Source of the DNA: Brachypterus glaber
Taxonomy: Eukaryota; Arthropoda; Insecta; Coleoptera; Kateretidae
Assembly: GCA_958510825.1 (NCBI GenBank)
Contig: OY294046.1
Span: 48,899,794 to 48,963,793 of the forward strand
Direction: 5' to 3'
Length of the DNA: 64,000 nt
The position numbers were made by a program, and so were the translations under genes. Position 1 is the first letter of the stretch. Each line of letters opens with the position of its first letter. The notes under the pieces were generated by a model. That model ran no database searches and had not been told where the DNA came from. It was given only the letters and a program-made list of their open reading frames with translations. Shown here piece after piece: positions 13,310-25,000 of this stretch.

Positions 13310-13565
13310 TGATCTAATTAATATTTTTACACGAGCCCAAATTCATTCGAAAGAGTACAAAAATGCGCACAAAGTGAATATTTAGCTTTAAGTTTGATTT
13401 TCTGGAGCATTTTTAAATTTTCAAAATTGATTCACAAAAACTCCGTGGGAACGGCAAAGCAAAAAATTTTTTTGTAGTTTTTTTTAGTGTTTTTGCTGAT
13501 TCCCTATAAAAAAATTACAGAAGACGATACTTAAAAAAATTAAAAACTATAATATTTTTTAATGT
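13310..13565 (+). repeat. dispersed repeat, inverted partner of 18530-18780
   Basis: About 250 bp shared in opposite orientation with 18530-18780 (landmarks: CGAAAGAGTA, ATGCGCACAAAGTGAA, and CTCCGTGG against CCACGGA). Non-coding; probably two copies of one family rather than one element, because unrelated insertions lie between them. Confidence 0.65.
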
Positions 13566-13739
13566 TAGCATTCAAAATAAAATTTTAAATTTTCGCGCCA
13601 ATATTTTAGTTGGTAACAATGGGCATACTTCCGGAATAAAATAAATGTACGGTTATGGGAGAATTCCCGCGGGATATTCGCCCACTTTTGTCCTGTCCGA
13701 GGGGTGTTTCACCTTAGACAATACATGTACGCTTTGGCT

Positions 13740-13868
13740 GACATTACTTCGACATTACCTGACATTACGTGACATTACTTGACATTACTTGACATTACAT
13801 GACATTACTTGACATTACTTGACATTACATGACATTACTTGACATTATTCGACATTACTCGACAGTAC
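13740..13868 (+). repeat. tandem decamer array, left
   Basis: About thirteen copies of GACATTACTT with small variants and a strict 10-bp period, subterminal in the 13698-16838 element. Confidence 0.95.
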
Positions 13869-14038
13869 AGACATTATCTGCTAATACGCAGGTGCGTAGA
13901 CATTACTTACTATTTACGCTTGCGCGTAGACATTATGTGTGTGAAAATATCGCGCGAAAATATTATATTGAGTGCATAGTGGCGAATGTGTAGTGTAGTA
14001 AAATTTGTAAAATACTAAGACAAGAAAAACTATTTAAT

Positions 14039-14588
14039 GGGTGTTTCTACCTTCAAATTTTAAAAATAATTGTTTTTCTATAATTTTTTTTTTTAATAGA
14101 AAGAAAAAAGATATAATTGTGAAATTTTGTAGGTATATTTATTTATATTCAACGAATACAATTTTTTTAAGTTTTAAAGTGCCATTTTTTGCCAATAATT
14201 TTTTTTTTGAAAAAGAACAAAAAACGGTGGTCGCCATGATTCCGGCCGTTTGGATCTACTGAAAAAAAAAGAGAGAAAACGGGATATTATTCAGTATTGA
14301 AGTCGCTATAGCCCGTACTAGAAGAAATTTTTTTGGCCAAAAAATAACAAAATAGGGGACGTTTTTGTTTCAAAATATTTGAAAATTTTTGAAAAACGTC
14401 CGCCATTTTGTTATTTTTTTCAACAAAATTTTATGACCAAAAAATGGCATTTTAATTTTTGTTTTGTATTCTTTGAATATAAATAAACATACCTACACAA
14501 TTTCACAATGATATCTTTTTTTCTACCTATATAAAACAAAAATATTTAAAAAAAGATTATTTTTAAAATTTGAAGGTAGAAAGACCCC
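14039..14588. repeat. foldback module 1
   Basis: The left arm at about 14039-14215 (TTTCTACCTTCAAATTTT onward) is mirrored by the right arm at about 14420-14588 (AAAATTTGAAGGTAGAAA). A second inverted pair lies nearer the centre around 14340-14440. The open frame over the left arm has no recognisable motif and is a by-product of low complexity. Confidence 0.75.
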
Positions 14589-14929
14589 TTAAATTAATTT
14601 CTTAAGTTAAGAGGGGGTGACTTTTGGACCGTACAGTATGTCATTAAATAAGTTGAGGTTTTATAGCTAAAGGCACTGTCCATAAACAACGTCACTCGAA
14701 AAAGTCCAAATAATTATTTACTATTAGATTATCTAATTTAGATACCATAATAAAGAGTTAATAATTAGGAAGCTGTTTTACAATTATGTCACCGAAATTT
14801 TGCTATACTTTTAAACAGTTTACTTCTTAATTTAATAGTGCAAAATATTCAAATCAAACAATTTCAACCCTGTGAAATTACAGGTGGTGCAATCTGATAC
14901 TTCCCTCTAACTATGATCAGATTTTTCTG

Positions 14930-14989
14930 AATCCTGCAGTGTTGCCGATTAGTGGATAATTATTCACCAATCGGCAACACTGCAGGATT
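14930..14989. repeat. 60-bp near-perfect palindrome
   Basis: Two 30-base arms with essentially no spacer and only two mismatches; each arm contains CTGCAGTGTTGCCGATT. The core looks like two transposon ends (CAGTGTTGCC type) joined with nothing between them. Confidence 0.85.
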
Positions 14990-15159
14990 ATAATAGTCTG
15001 ATTTGCAGATTTTTTTATGAGTTAGCGGATTTTTAGCTGATCTTCATTTTTTTCGGACATTAAAAGTTTCTAATTAGCGGACATTTTTTCAGACCTCTTA
15101 AGAAAAACGACGTTTTTTGGAAAAAAGCTGTGTTTTACACCAATCCCAAGTTTATATAC

Positions 15160-16445
15160 ACATTTTCTTAAATAATTTTTGATGCTGAATCCAAATCCCT
15201 CAAGGAAAAAAAATCATTGGAGATAATCCACCCCAAAGTTTTTATAAGGGAAGACTATAGAAATCATATAAAAATTGGTATGAGGAGGTTTTTAGAGTCG
15301 CTAAAAACAAATTTAATATTTTAAAAAGTCCAAACCTACCATTTTTATATTTTTTGTAAATTAAAACCTGGGTTTTTTTTTGGTCTGAATTTAATATAAA
15401 AAAATAGTATTTACCCATTTAGAAAGCAGAACCACCAATATTTATATTTTCTTAATTACCCTGATAAAATTTGGTACATGAAAGTTTTGGGAGTCACTAA
15501 AAACCAATTTAATATTTAACAAAATTTATTGCCAACTCTTAAGGGGTTGGAACTACCCCTTTTTATATTTTTTAAATAACCTAATAAAAATTGGTACATG
15601 AGCGGTTTTGTGACTTGCTTAAACTTAATGTCTAAAAAATTTTAGATCTACAACTTAAGGGAGTAGAACCACCCCTTTTCATATTTTTTAATTATCCTAA
15701 TAAAAATTTGTCCAAGCGGTTTTGCGACTGACTGAAAACGAATTTAATATTTTAAAAATTCTGTCTCCACCCCTTAAGTGAATAAACAATCCCTATTCAT
15801 GTCGTTTATTTAAAATCCTCATGTACAAATTTTTATCAGGCTATAAAAAATACAAATAGGCGTAGTTCTACTTTTTTAAGGAGTGTAACAGAATTTTTTA
15901 TTATCAAATACGTTTTCAGCGAGACTCAAAACACTTATGTACCAAATGTTATTACGTTAATTAAAAAAATATAAAAAGGGGTTATTCTACCCCCATAAGG
16001 GGTGGATATAGATTTGGTTAAATAATAAATTTGTTTTTAGCGAGTCCCAAAACCCCTATATACGATTATTAATTAAACTTTAATTAAAAAATATAAATAG
16101 GGGAGGTTGTAGTCCCCTACGGAAGGAGACAGAATTTTTCAAATATTAAATTGGTTTTCAGCAAGACGAAAAACCTCAGGTATTAACTCTTATGACGTTA
16201 CTTAAAAAATATATATAAAAAGGGTGGTTCAACCACATTAAGGAGCGAGGTTAGAACTTTTTAAATATTAAATTTGTTTTCAGCCCAAACCCCATAAGTA
16301 CCAATTTTTATAAATATTAAACGAAAATAACCGATTTCTCTAACTTTCCCTTGGAAACCTTTAGGGTCGATTATCTTGAAAACTAAACAGACGATTTTTT
16401 TCTTGACGGATTTGGATACAGCATAAAAAAATATCTAAGAAAATA
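15160..16445. repeat. foldback module 2: opposed ~120-bp tandem arrays
   Basis: The left half (about 15160-15790) holds four to five diverged ~120-bp units, each with a run such as ACCCCTTTTTATATTTTTT, then AATTGGTACATGA, then an AATTTAATATTTTAAAAA stretch. The right half (about 15800-16445) holds the same units inverted. The outermost sequences also mirror each other (AATCCAAATCCCTCAAG against CTTGACGGATTTGGAT). This is the arrangement of Foldback-type transposon termini. Confidence 0.8.
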
Positions 16446-16669
16446 TTAAAATAAACTTGCGCATAAAACCCTTGTAAACTAGTGTAATTAGCGAACTACA
16501 AAGTACAAGGGTGTGGAGGCTGTAAGCCAGACCTCTAGGCTACTATGACACTTTTTTCAAGTACGAACTACAAAAGCTCGTACAAAAGTAACGAAATCGG
16601 TAAAAAAAAAACAAACTTCAAAAGTAATGTGCTCGGTACAAAAATTTATAAATAATACTTAAAATACTT

Positions 16670-16780
16670 GATATTACTCGACATTACTTGACATTACTTG
16701 ACATTACGTGACATTACTTGACATTACGTGACATTACCTGACATTACTTGACATTACTCGACATTACTTGACATTACTGA
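16670..16780 (+). repeat. tandem decamer array, right
   Basis: About eleven GACATTACTT-type decamers in the same orientation as the array at 13740-13868. Confidence 0.95.
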
Positions 16781-16846
16781 CAATATTTGGCATTTTTAAC
16801 AATACATGTACAAAATTTTGGCGGTGAGACACCCCTCGGTCCTGTC

Positions 16847-17330
16847 CCTCGTCGTAAAATGTAATATAACGTCTTTTTTTGTAAATGTGAACCAGTTTCT
16901 AATATAAAGTATTAATCCGAAGTCATCCGCTTCTATTTCAATTAAAAAAACCCATAACATTAATTTTTTGGTTAAATTTCCAGCCAAATAATTTTTAAAG
17001 TCATTATTCATATCGTCTTGTAAATTCCGAAACATCATACTGAAAAATGACTACTTGACAGGTATAAAAAATTATCCTTTTTTAAAGAATTAATAAAGTA
17101 TTTATTTAGAACTTTATTAATTACATATAAAGAAGAATAAGTTCTTATTCATATAAATTAGTCAATTATTAAATTACTACCCTACTAATTCCATAAAAAA
17201 TAATAATTTCTAGTCTCTGGCAAGTTCCCATTTTTCAGATACGATGTATCGGAATTTACAAGGCGATATTTGTTAAACATTTGATGAAATAATAATTAAT
17301 ATAAAAGCAATAAGCAACAAGCGATTTATA
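16847..17330. other. non-coding DNA
   Basis: AT-rich sequence between two mobile elements. No gene or clear repeat was recognised. Confidence 0.5.
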
Positions 17331-18428
17331 CAGGGTGACCCAACTCTACTAAGGCAGCGATTTTCTCGAAAACTTAAAAAGATACAATACAATACAATAG
17401 AAGTGGGGTTGTGAGGCAAGGTACTGCCTTTCAAATCACTGCGACCAATGAGATCTATTGTAAAAGCTCTTTGCAATTTAGTCCACATCAAACTTTAAGC
17501 TTCCAAAGAAGCCTAAGAGTTTTTTAGGGGCTGCTTGGGATATATCTGCAGGTCTTGGGTATACCTGTTCTAGATATTGTTTCTGGTGCTTCTGAGCATA
17601 GACGGCAAGCGTCGATTTCAGATTTTCCCATTTTTTTAAGATGATATCTTAACGGGCAGTGTCCGGTTAACAGCGCTGTATAGGTCTTTAGGTCCTTCTT
17701 GCTGAGATCGAGTATCTTTCTTGTTCGTTCAGGTTCATATTTTATGAATATTTTGGCCTGTCTTAAGTTTTGGTCTTTCCAATATCGAGTTTTTCATTCG
17801 AGTTTCCCATTCCTTAATTGCCTCTACCTGATGGCTTTTGTTAAAGCCACAGAAAGGTTCAGGGCCAATAAATTGAGTGCATGCTCCCTCTCTCGCGAGA
17901 GAGTCCGCAGCCTCATTGCCTTCAATACCCTCGTGTCCTGGCACCCACATCAAGGAAACCTTGTTGGTTTCTGCCAGTTGTTTGAGGGTTTCGTAGCATT
18001 CCCAGGCAAGCTTTGACCCAAATGCACATGAACTTACTGCCTTTAAAGCTGCTTGGCTATCACAGAATATGCATATTTTTTGCCCTCTTTTGCTCAAATT
18101 TTTATGGCGTATGTTTCCGCCTGGAAAAAGGATAGAATTTTCCCCATTTGTATCGATAGTTGGCATCTCGGCCCATGTCCAGAGATAAAGAAATAATGAA
18201 GTTCTACAAAAACCACCTTCAATTGGACAACAATATCTATAAAAAATAGTCAAAAATAAAATCCACCCCTTAACCCCTCCCCATCAACTTACCGCCAACT
18301 TAATTTTTTTTAAGTAGCACCCCTATATTTTTTTGGTTGTACTAGATAGACCTTGAGCTTGCAAATACAATAGCATATTATACTTGTTATTTTAAAGCTA
18401 AGAAGTGATGATAAGTCGGGCCACCCTG
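17331..18428. mobile_element. mariner-type TIR element carrying an RNase H fragment
   Basis: The ends CAGGGTGACCCAA (17331 onward) and, inverted, CAGGGTGGCCCGACTT (down from 18428) are flanked by TA on both sides, as in Tc1/mariner-type elements. The interior is not a transposase but the 3' part of a non-LTR retrotransposon on the minus strand. Either the retroelement inserted into a mariner-type element or two TIR copies bracket it by chance. Confidence 0.65.
17480..18230 (-). pseudogene. RNase H and C-terminal end of a non-LTR retrotransposon polyprotein
   Basis: The best-conserved part reads ICIFCDSQAALKA (with a catalytic aspartate), then WVPGHEGIEGNEAADSLA (the usual last RNase H motif with His and Asp), then GPEPFCG. 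Beyond about 17735 the similarity continues in another frame with HCPLRYHLKKMG and CRLC..E, the downstream cysteine motif of I/R1/LOA-type elements. No RT lies upstream, so this is a fragment. Frame changes show it is non-functional. It is a different clade from the RNase-H-less elements at 540-3010 and 27240-30970. Confidence 0.85.
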
Positions 18429-18529
18429 TATATATTGATTGTTATTTCAGTTTAACGATTAACAAATATGAATAATGACTGAAAAAGGCAAAATAAATAA
18501 TTTAAAAATAATTTGACTGGAACTGCAAC

Positions 18530-18780
18530 CAAAAAAATGAAAAAAAAAAAATAGTTTGTAATTTAAAAGTATCGTCTCAAAATCTTCTGCAATTTTTTAT
18601 TACGGCATCAGCGAAAACACTAAAAAAACTACAAAAAAAAAATGCTTGGCACCTACCACGGAATTTTCGTGAATCAATTATGAAAATTTAAAATGGTCCA
18701 AAAAAAATAAAGCTAGGTTCACTTTGTGCGCATTTTTATACTCTTTCGAATGTGTGAAAATATTAATTAGATCAGAAGGT
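18530..18780 (-). repeat. dispersed repeat, inverted partner of 13310-13565
   Basis: This is the inverted copy of the repeat at 13310-13565, recognised by GTGCGCATTTTTATACTCTTTCGAA and CCACGGAATTTTCGTG landmarks. It ends close to the first recognised TTLL2 exon. Confidence 0.65.
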
Positions 18781-18962
18781 ATTTAAAAAATAAGGAAAAT
18801 TTAATTTTTGCCCACACGCCTTTTAAGGGCGAAATCGGGATCTGAAATTTTGCACACAATGTTTGATGACAAATGGAATGAAATTTGTCCTAATCCGCGA
18901 AAGGGAACTTTTTACGTTCTTACAGTGCTATACCCTTTGTTTTTTGTTCTAATCTTATCTAG

Positions 18963-19079
18963 GTTTGTCTGGAAAGAGGTTGGAGAGAATATGACCCAGA
19001 ATTCACCGAACATTGGAACCTTTGGTGGAGAACTTCTGGGTTTCCAGTCAGCCACCACAAGAATTTATATGCTTGGCAA
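18963..19079 (+). CDS. TTLL2: TTLL2 exon (first recognised)
   Basis: 117 nt, phase 0 to phase 0, between ...TTATCTAG and GTAAGAACC. It encodes the CLERGWREYD...WNLWWRTSGFPVSHH segment at the start of the TTL domain. A methionine-initiated frame across the same bases (from about 18808) is out of register and is not the gene. Confidence 0.92.
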
Positions 19080-22000
19080 GTAAGAACCATTTTAAGTGAT
19101 TTTTGTTAATATTTTAGTAAAAATTAATGTTTACTTGAGGATTTGCAATAAAAATTCAAGACAATTCAGTAATCCCTAGTAGAAATTTAACTTTAGAATA
19201 ACGTTTTTCTAATGTTAGATTTCTGTATAAAAGTACGTTATAAAATATTTGCAAATGTCCCGGTTTTTAACGTTAGAATCAAACGTTAGTTACAAACGTT
19301 AATCTAACGTTAGATTTTTAAGTTAGAAATACGTTATAGGTTAATTTCTAACTTTCGGAGGGGGCGTGGCCAACTAGGAAGTTTCTATCTGCATCATAAA
19401 ATGGCAGCTGGAGACAAATTTATTCATATAAATAAATCTTAATATATTTTAACAATCATAATATTTTTAAACATAATTTTGTTACATTTATTTATAAAAT
19501 AGCCATCTTTTTAGGTGGCCCTAAATATTTTTCGTGTAATATCCTGTTATACTTCGATACATACGTTTACCTCTCAGAAAAACTTCATATTTACTTAGTT
19601 TATATTTATTTATACATTCAGAATCTTAAAATATTTTTTAAATTATAGTACAGCGTTGCCAGACTTACTATAATTTTGACTTTTGGGGGATATTTTTTTA
19701 ATCTTATTATAGAAATAATAAATAATTATCAAACCTAGGCACATAGCTGTCTGAAATGATTATTTTCTACTATAGCTTACGTATTAATAATGTAAATTTA
19801 AAAAATATTTAAAGTTAGAATAAGGTTAGAATTAAGTTAGAAAACTAACGTTAGATTTATGTATTTTATAACGTTTTTGTCAAACGTTAGTTTTTAAGGT
19901 TAGATTTATATATTTTATAACGTTTTTGCCAAACGTTAGTTTTTAAGGTTAGCTTTATATATTTTATAACGTTTTTGTATAACGTTTGAGACTAAACATA
20001 AAAATGTCACTAATCTAATGTTATATTAAGTTAGATTTATGTAATTTTCTACCAGGGATGTTACTTGTAATTAGTGAAATATCATTATTTTCATTTTGAC
20101 AATTTTTACTAAAAAACACTAAAATATTTTTTTGCCTGAAGATCAATTTATACTGTCAAAACATGTATCTGTTTTGTTGTAGTATATAAACCACATCCCC
20201 AAAGGTTCGTCGATCTGCCGAAAAGACAATTTAGTGAGATATTTGAGATGTATGAAAAAAGTATACGGATCCATATACGATTTTAGGTATAAAAAATAAG
20301 ATACGAGGTGGTTCAGTTAAAGGTTTTAATATTTTAAGAGTCGATTTTTTATGAAAAGATATATAAAAAAGTCCAAAAAAATAACCACTTGGTAAAATTT
20401 TGAAACCTGTTTCTGAATCACCCTGTATAATTATAATAAATCATTAATGAACATTTTTAGTCCTAATGGATATAATTTACCTCTAGAGTACACAAAACTA
20501 GCTGCAGAGTGCAGTAGGGGAAGATGCTCAAGCGGGAAAGAAGACTCAAAATATTGTATTGAGGACAGGCCAATATGGATTTGTAAACCAGTTGCTCAAA
20601 GCCAAGGTAGAGGAATTTTTCTGTTTCGGGTAAGCAAAAATCATGTAAAAGTAACTAGATTTTACATGTAATTTTACAATTTCACAAGGTTTATATACAA
20701 CTGTAAAATTAAATGTAAGATTTTTAATTGCATGCAAATTATAAAATGACTTGTAAAATTGTAAATTTGCTTGTAAAATTGTAAAATAACATGTAAAATC
20801 TAGTAAATTTTACATGTTTCTGCATGAAATCACATTTACATATAGTATCATGGGTAATTACATTTTCTTTTTTACAGTTTATTAATTTGAAAATAATTTG
20901 ATATTTTTTTTAGAAATTAAGTGAACTGAACTACGACACCAACACAATAGTTCAAAGATACATAGAAAAACCCCTTCTGATTGGTGGGTACAAATTCGAT
21001 CTGAGATTGTACGTATGTGTCCCATCGTATTACCCGTTGACCATTTATATGTACAGGGAAGGACTGGCCAGATTTGGAACCGACAAATTTACTCTGAACG
21101 ATCTAAGAAACCCTTTTAGACATTTGACCAACTGTTCAATAAATAAATTGGGACCGGGATATAGCGAACTTAAGGATAGAGTGGGATCAGGTAAGAATTT
21201 AACCGACAAGTCAGGAAAAAAAAAACAGGGACAAAATTCTGAATTTTTGCATACGACTATTTTTTATACCGCTGATTTGAAATGAAAAACGAAAAAAAAA
21301 ATTCAGCGCCATTAGGGTGGTCCAAAATTTTATTTTATTTTTCGATCTTTCTAAAAATGTGTCAAATGGCTTCTCTTGATTATGTTGATGTAGACTAATG
21401 TCCATAACTAAAAAAATAAAAATGGCGGAGTCAATATGATGCATCGGTTTTAGAACCTTAACTATATTTGCACGAAATTAGGGCAATTTTTTTTGAAGAA
21501 AAGTCATAATTTTTGGAGAATTACTTAAAATTAAAGCATTTGATATGGTAAAGATATGATCAACCATAACATTACATTTAGTCCCCTATTTTCGTGAAAA
21601 TCTTTATTTCAAGTTCTTAAGCCATGTGTAAAATAAACTAAATTTTTTAATTAGGGAACGTTCAAGTATTATATAACGCTCCTAGGCGGGGTGGGGGTCA
21701 TTTTGAAGTGTTACACCCATGTTAATGGTATAGGAAAATAGCGTTACATGGGGGGGGGTCCAAAGTGATCAAAATTTGCATTACGTAATACTTAAACGTT
21801 CCCTCATACAATATATACTTAATTGTACTCAGGTATGTCTAAAAATATATTACATAATTAATAAAATCTGTATCGTAATATATACGAGCTTGAAACGTGA
21901 AAATAGTAACTAAAAGTAAAAAGAATAAAATGCGTATTTTTTGCATAGATATTTACAACAAGTTAATGGTAATCTAATAGACTTGACTAAACCTCCTTAT

Positions 22001-25000
22001 GAAATTAATATTTTAATCACAGCTACCATCAGAACTCCATTTAGCCTTGTGGAAATGAATCCAAGTACTAATGATGCCATTGACGATATGACAGTGACGA
22101 CGATGACAATTAAAGTTCTGATAGTAGCTATGATTAAAATATTAATTTTATAAGGGGGTTTAGCCAATATTATTAGATTACCATTAACTTGTTGTAAATA
22201 TCTCCTTCTTGATTTTTTTTTTTGCTTGTATTTATTTTATTGTTATTTTTTTAGGTTGTAAATGGACCTTGAGACAATTAAGAAGATATTTTCAACAAGC
22301 TGGAATTAATGACTGGCTCTTGTGGCAAAGAATCTCATCGTTGGTCATTTTGACCGTTTTAAGCCACGTAAATCAAATTCCGCCATCAATAAATTGTTTT
22401 GAATTTTTTGGGTTTGATGTCCTTATTGATAGTTCTTTGAGGCCGTGGCTTTTAGAGGTATTTTTTATGTTTTGAATAAGAGTAGAAATAATATTTAAGC
22501 ATTCCCTTTGTTTTTGGCCCATACCTTAATTCCAAACTGTCTTATCTCAATTTTATAACCGGAAGGTTGGTAGTACTCTCTAGGAACCCTAGATCTAGGT
22601 CTTAAGTTAGCAAGGCGCCTTGTTAACTTAAGATCTAAATCTAATGTCTCTAGGTGAGTACTACATGACCACTTTTTTAAATGACCTTAGTTTAAAGATG
22701 GTGTCCAAGGGATGGCGGAATGAGGGTTATAGGGCGCCACCCCTTCCCAACCACATTCGAGTGGGGAAAATCTGTTTGGGTAGTTGGGAAATTTTTAGAG
22801 GTGATAAAGTTGAAAAAATTGAGGAGTGCAGTTGGGAATATTGTAGAGGTGAAGAACTTTTTTTTTATTCAGTAAATTTATTTTCTTTCATTTCTCGTTT
22901 CTTTTTAGTAAATCTACAAACTACAAAGATAATAATTTTGAATATTTTTAGGTAAATTTAAGCCCAGCCTTAAGTAATGATTGTGACGCAGATCGGTTGG
23001 TAAAAAAGCCTATGCTTCACGATATGTTTGATCTTTTAGGACTACCCTTGTATAATACAGGATTGTCAGTTTTCAGTATATGGTTGGACGAAAAAAATGA
23101 AAACAAGAAGTACGTAAAGAATCATTAAGGGAATCTTAGGCATTTAAAAAAAAAGTAGAAAGTACAATAAATTATCTTAAAAACGTTAAAACTTTAAATT
23201 TTATGACATCTGAGCCGATATGTTTGCAATAAAACTTTCATTTATAGAATTATTAAGATAGTATTTAACAAACATATATCTTATTCTTATCCAGAAAATT
23301 TTATTTCAACTTATTATTTATTTTATTTATTTATATTTTTAGTGAAAATGAGCAAAAAAAGCTCTCAATTTCAAACACAGTTTCTGTGGTAAATGCTGCC
23401 GGAAGATGGAGGAAAAAGCACCGAAAAATGTCGTCTAGGCAAAGCAGTTCTAGATCCAATTCTGCAGTGCGGTCCAAGCTTAGGTCATCCTCAGCAAATA
23501 ATCAAAGTAATACTTATTTATGTACCAAGGGTATTAAGTAGATATTTATGCCCTGAAGGCGACGGGCCTCTGGCCCGAGGGTTTGTTAGTCGCCCGGGGC
23601 ATACACATCTATTAATACCGGCGGTGCATACAAACTTTTATGTCATACTAGTTCGTTATTGCAAAAAAAATGGATAAATCAATATATTTTTTAAAAAATC
23701 CGAAAATTAAATTTGCTTTTAACACTATCGTTGCTAGGGAAATACTGTATTAATAAGTTAATCAAAAACTGTTTTTTGGGTTTTTATGCCCGCTCCATAA
23801 ACTGTACTTTATGCCATTTGGATCTTGCACTTGCACTTGCACTTTATGCCCGCACGGGCAACATACTATTATGTAGTAGGTAACAGCAATAAAAACACAA
23901 TAATGAACTACGATGACATAATAGCTATTTTCCTAACAAGTGTGGAAAAAGGCTCTTTTCCTCACTCGATTGCATTTGCCAGGCAAGCAATCTAGTGCGG
24001 AAAAGCCTCTTTACGCATGGGTTAGGAACAATATTTTTCCTACGAGCGAATTAAAATAAAATATACTTATATTTTATTAAATAAATCTTATTTTTTGCTT
24101 TTTTCAATAAGAAAAACAGTTAACAGTTAATAAATTTGAACATTTTTATAATATTATGAATAAATATAACAAAAATAACACTACGCAATTAAGAAATTAG
24201 ACAATATGTATGCTTGCGGAAAAGGCCTTCTTTCCGCACGCATATGCATGAGGAAAGAGACATCTTTCCGCACGCTCGTATTAAAAATAATTATCGATAC
24301 GCCAATTCAAAATTGTTGTATCTCGAAACTAGTCAGTCATGTATACCTATACTCTCAAAGCATTATTGAATTGTTCTTATTTCGAAAAACAAAAGTTTAA
24401 AATGAGTTATCGATTATAATTTTAAGATATTCATGACCAAATGAACAACCGCATTAAAGTTTATATTTTTATGTTTTTTAGAGACTTTAAATTTGCCAAA
24501 AGTACAAGTAGAATCTCGAAAAAATACATATATGCCAAATACCAAAAGTGTAAGTGTAAGTAAAATATATTTTGAAAGTATAATGTCGATGGCTGAGTAC
24601 TAATAGGTCATATCACACACTAAAAATTTGAAGGAATTGAGGAAGGTTAAACCCTTTGCTTAAGATAAACTTGCTTTTTGTTAAATGATTCTGTCACATC
24701 CCCATCCATAACTATACAATGGTAGAAATTAGATTTTCCCCCATTAATGTTTACTTTAAGTGAGTAACCCGAGAGACAAATCGCTAAAATAAATTGTTAA
24801 GTTGAGATTTCCTCGGATTACCTTGAGAGAATACCCCCATAATTTTCTTCAATTACTTCGGCACTTAGTACTACTAAGACTGCCGATGTAGTGAAATCTT
24901 CGCCGAAAATTCAAAATCTTTGACCACGTTTTTTTCACATTTCTCGACGTTTTGACCATTCTGAGTCGAAATCAGTAAAAAAAAAAATTTACGTCCTTCT

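Larger units (their letters stand above)
13698..16838. mobile_element. unclassified ~3.1-kb DNA transposon with 8-bp TSD
   Basis: The termini form a 16-bp imperfect inverted repeat (CGAGGGGTGTTTCACC at 13698-13713; the inverse of CGAGGGGTGTCTCACC at 16823-16838). An identical 8-bp sequence, GTCCTGTC, flanks both sides (13690-13697 and 16839-16846). Near each end, in the same orientation, sit ACAATACATGTAC and an array of GACATTACTT decamers. The interior is non-coding and consists of two foldback modules and a short perfect hairpin. An 8-bp duplication fits hAT- or P-like transposases, but the terminal bases fit neither consensus. Confidence 0.7.

Noticed and set aside
18808..18960. Possible upstream TTLL2 exon (RAKSGSEILHT resembles the segment before CLERGW in spacing)
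   Set aside because: The only nearby GT donor leaves phase 2, whereas exon 18963-19079 needs phase 0, and no family motif is clear. It is probably chance.
20131..20175. Third hammerhead-like motif (CCTGAAGATC ... CAAAACATGT)
   Set aside because: No stem II pairing and the GAAA box is changed to AAAA; at best a degenerate Penelope-like tail.
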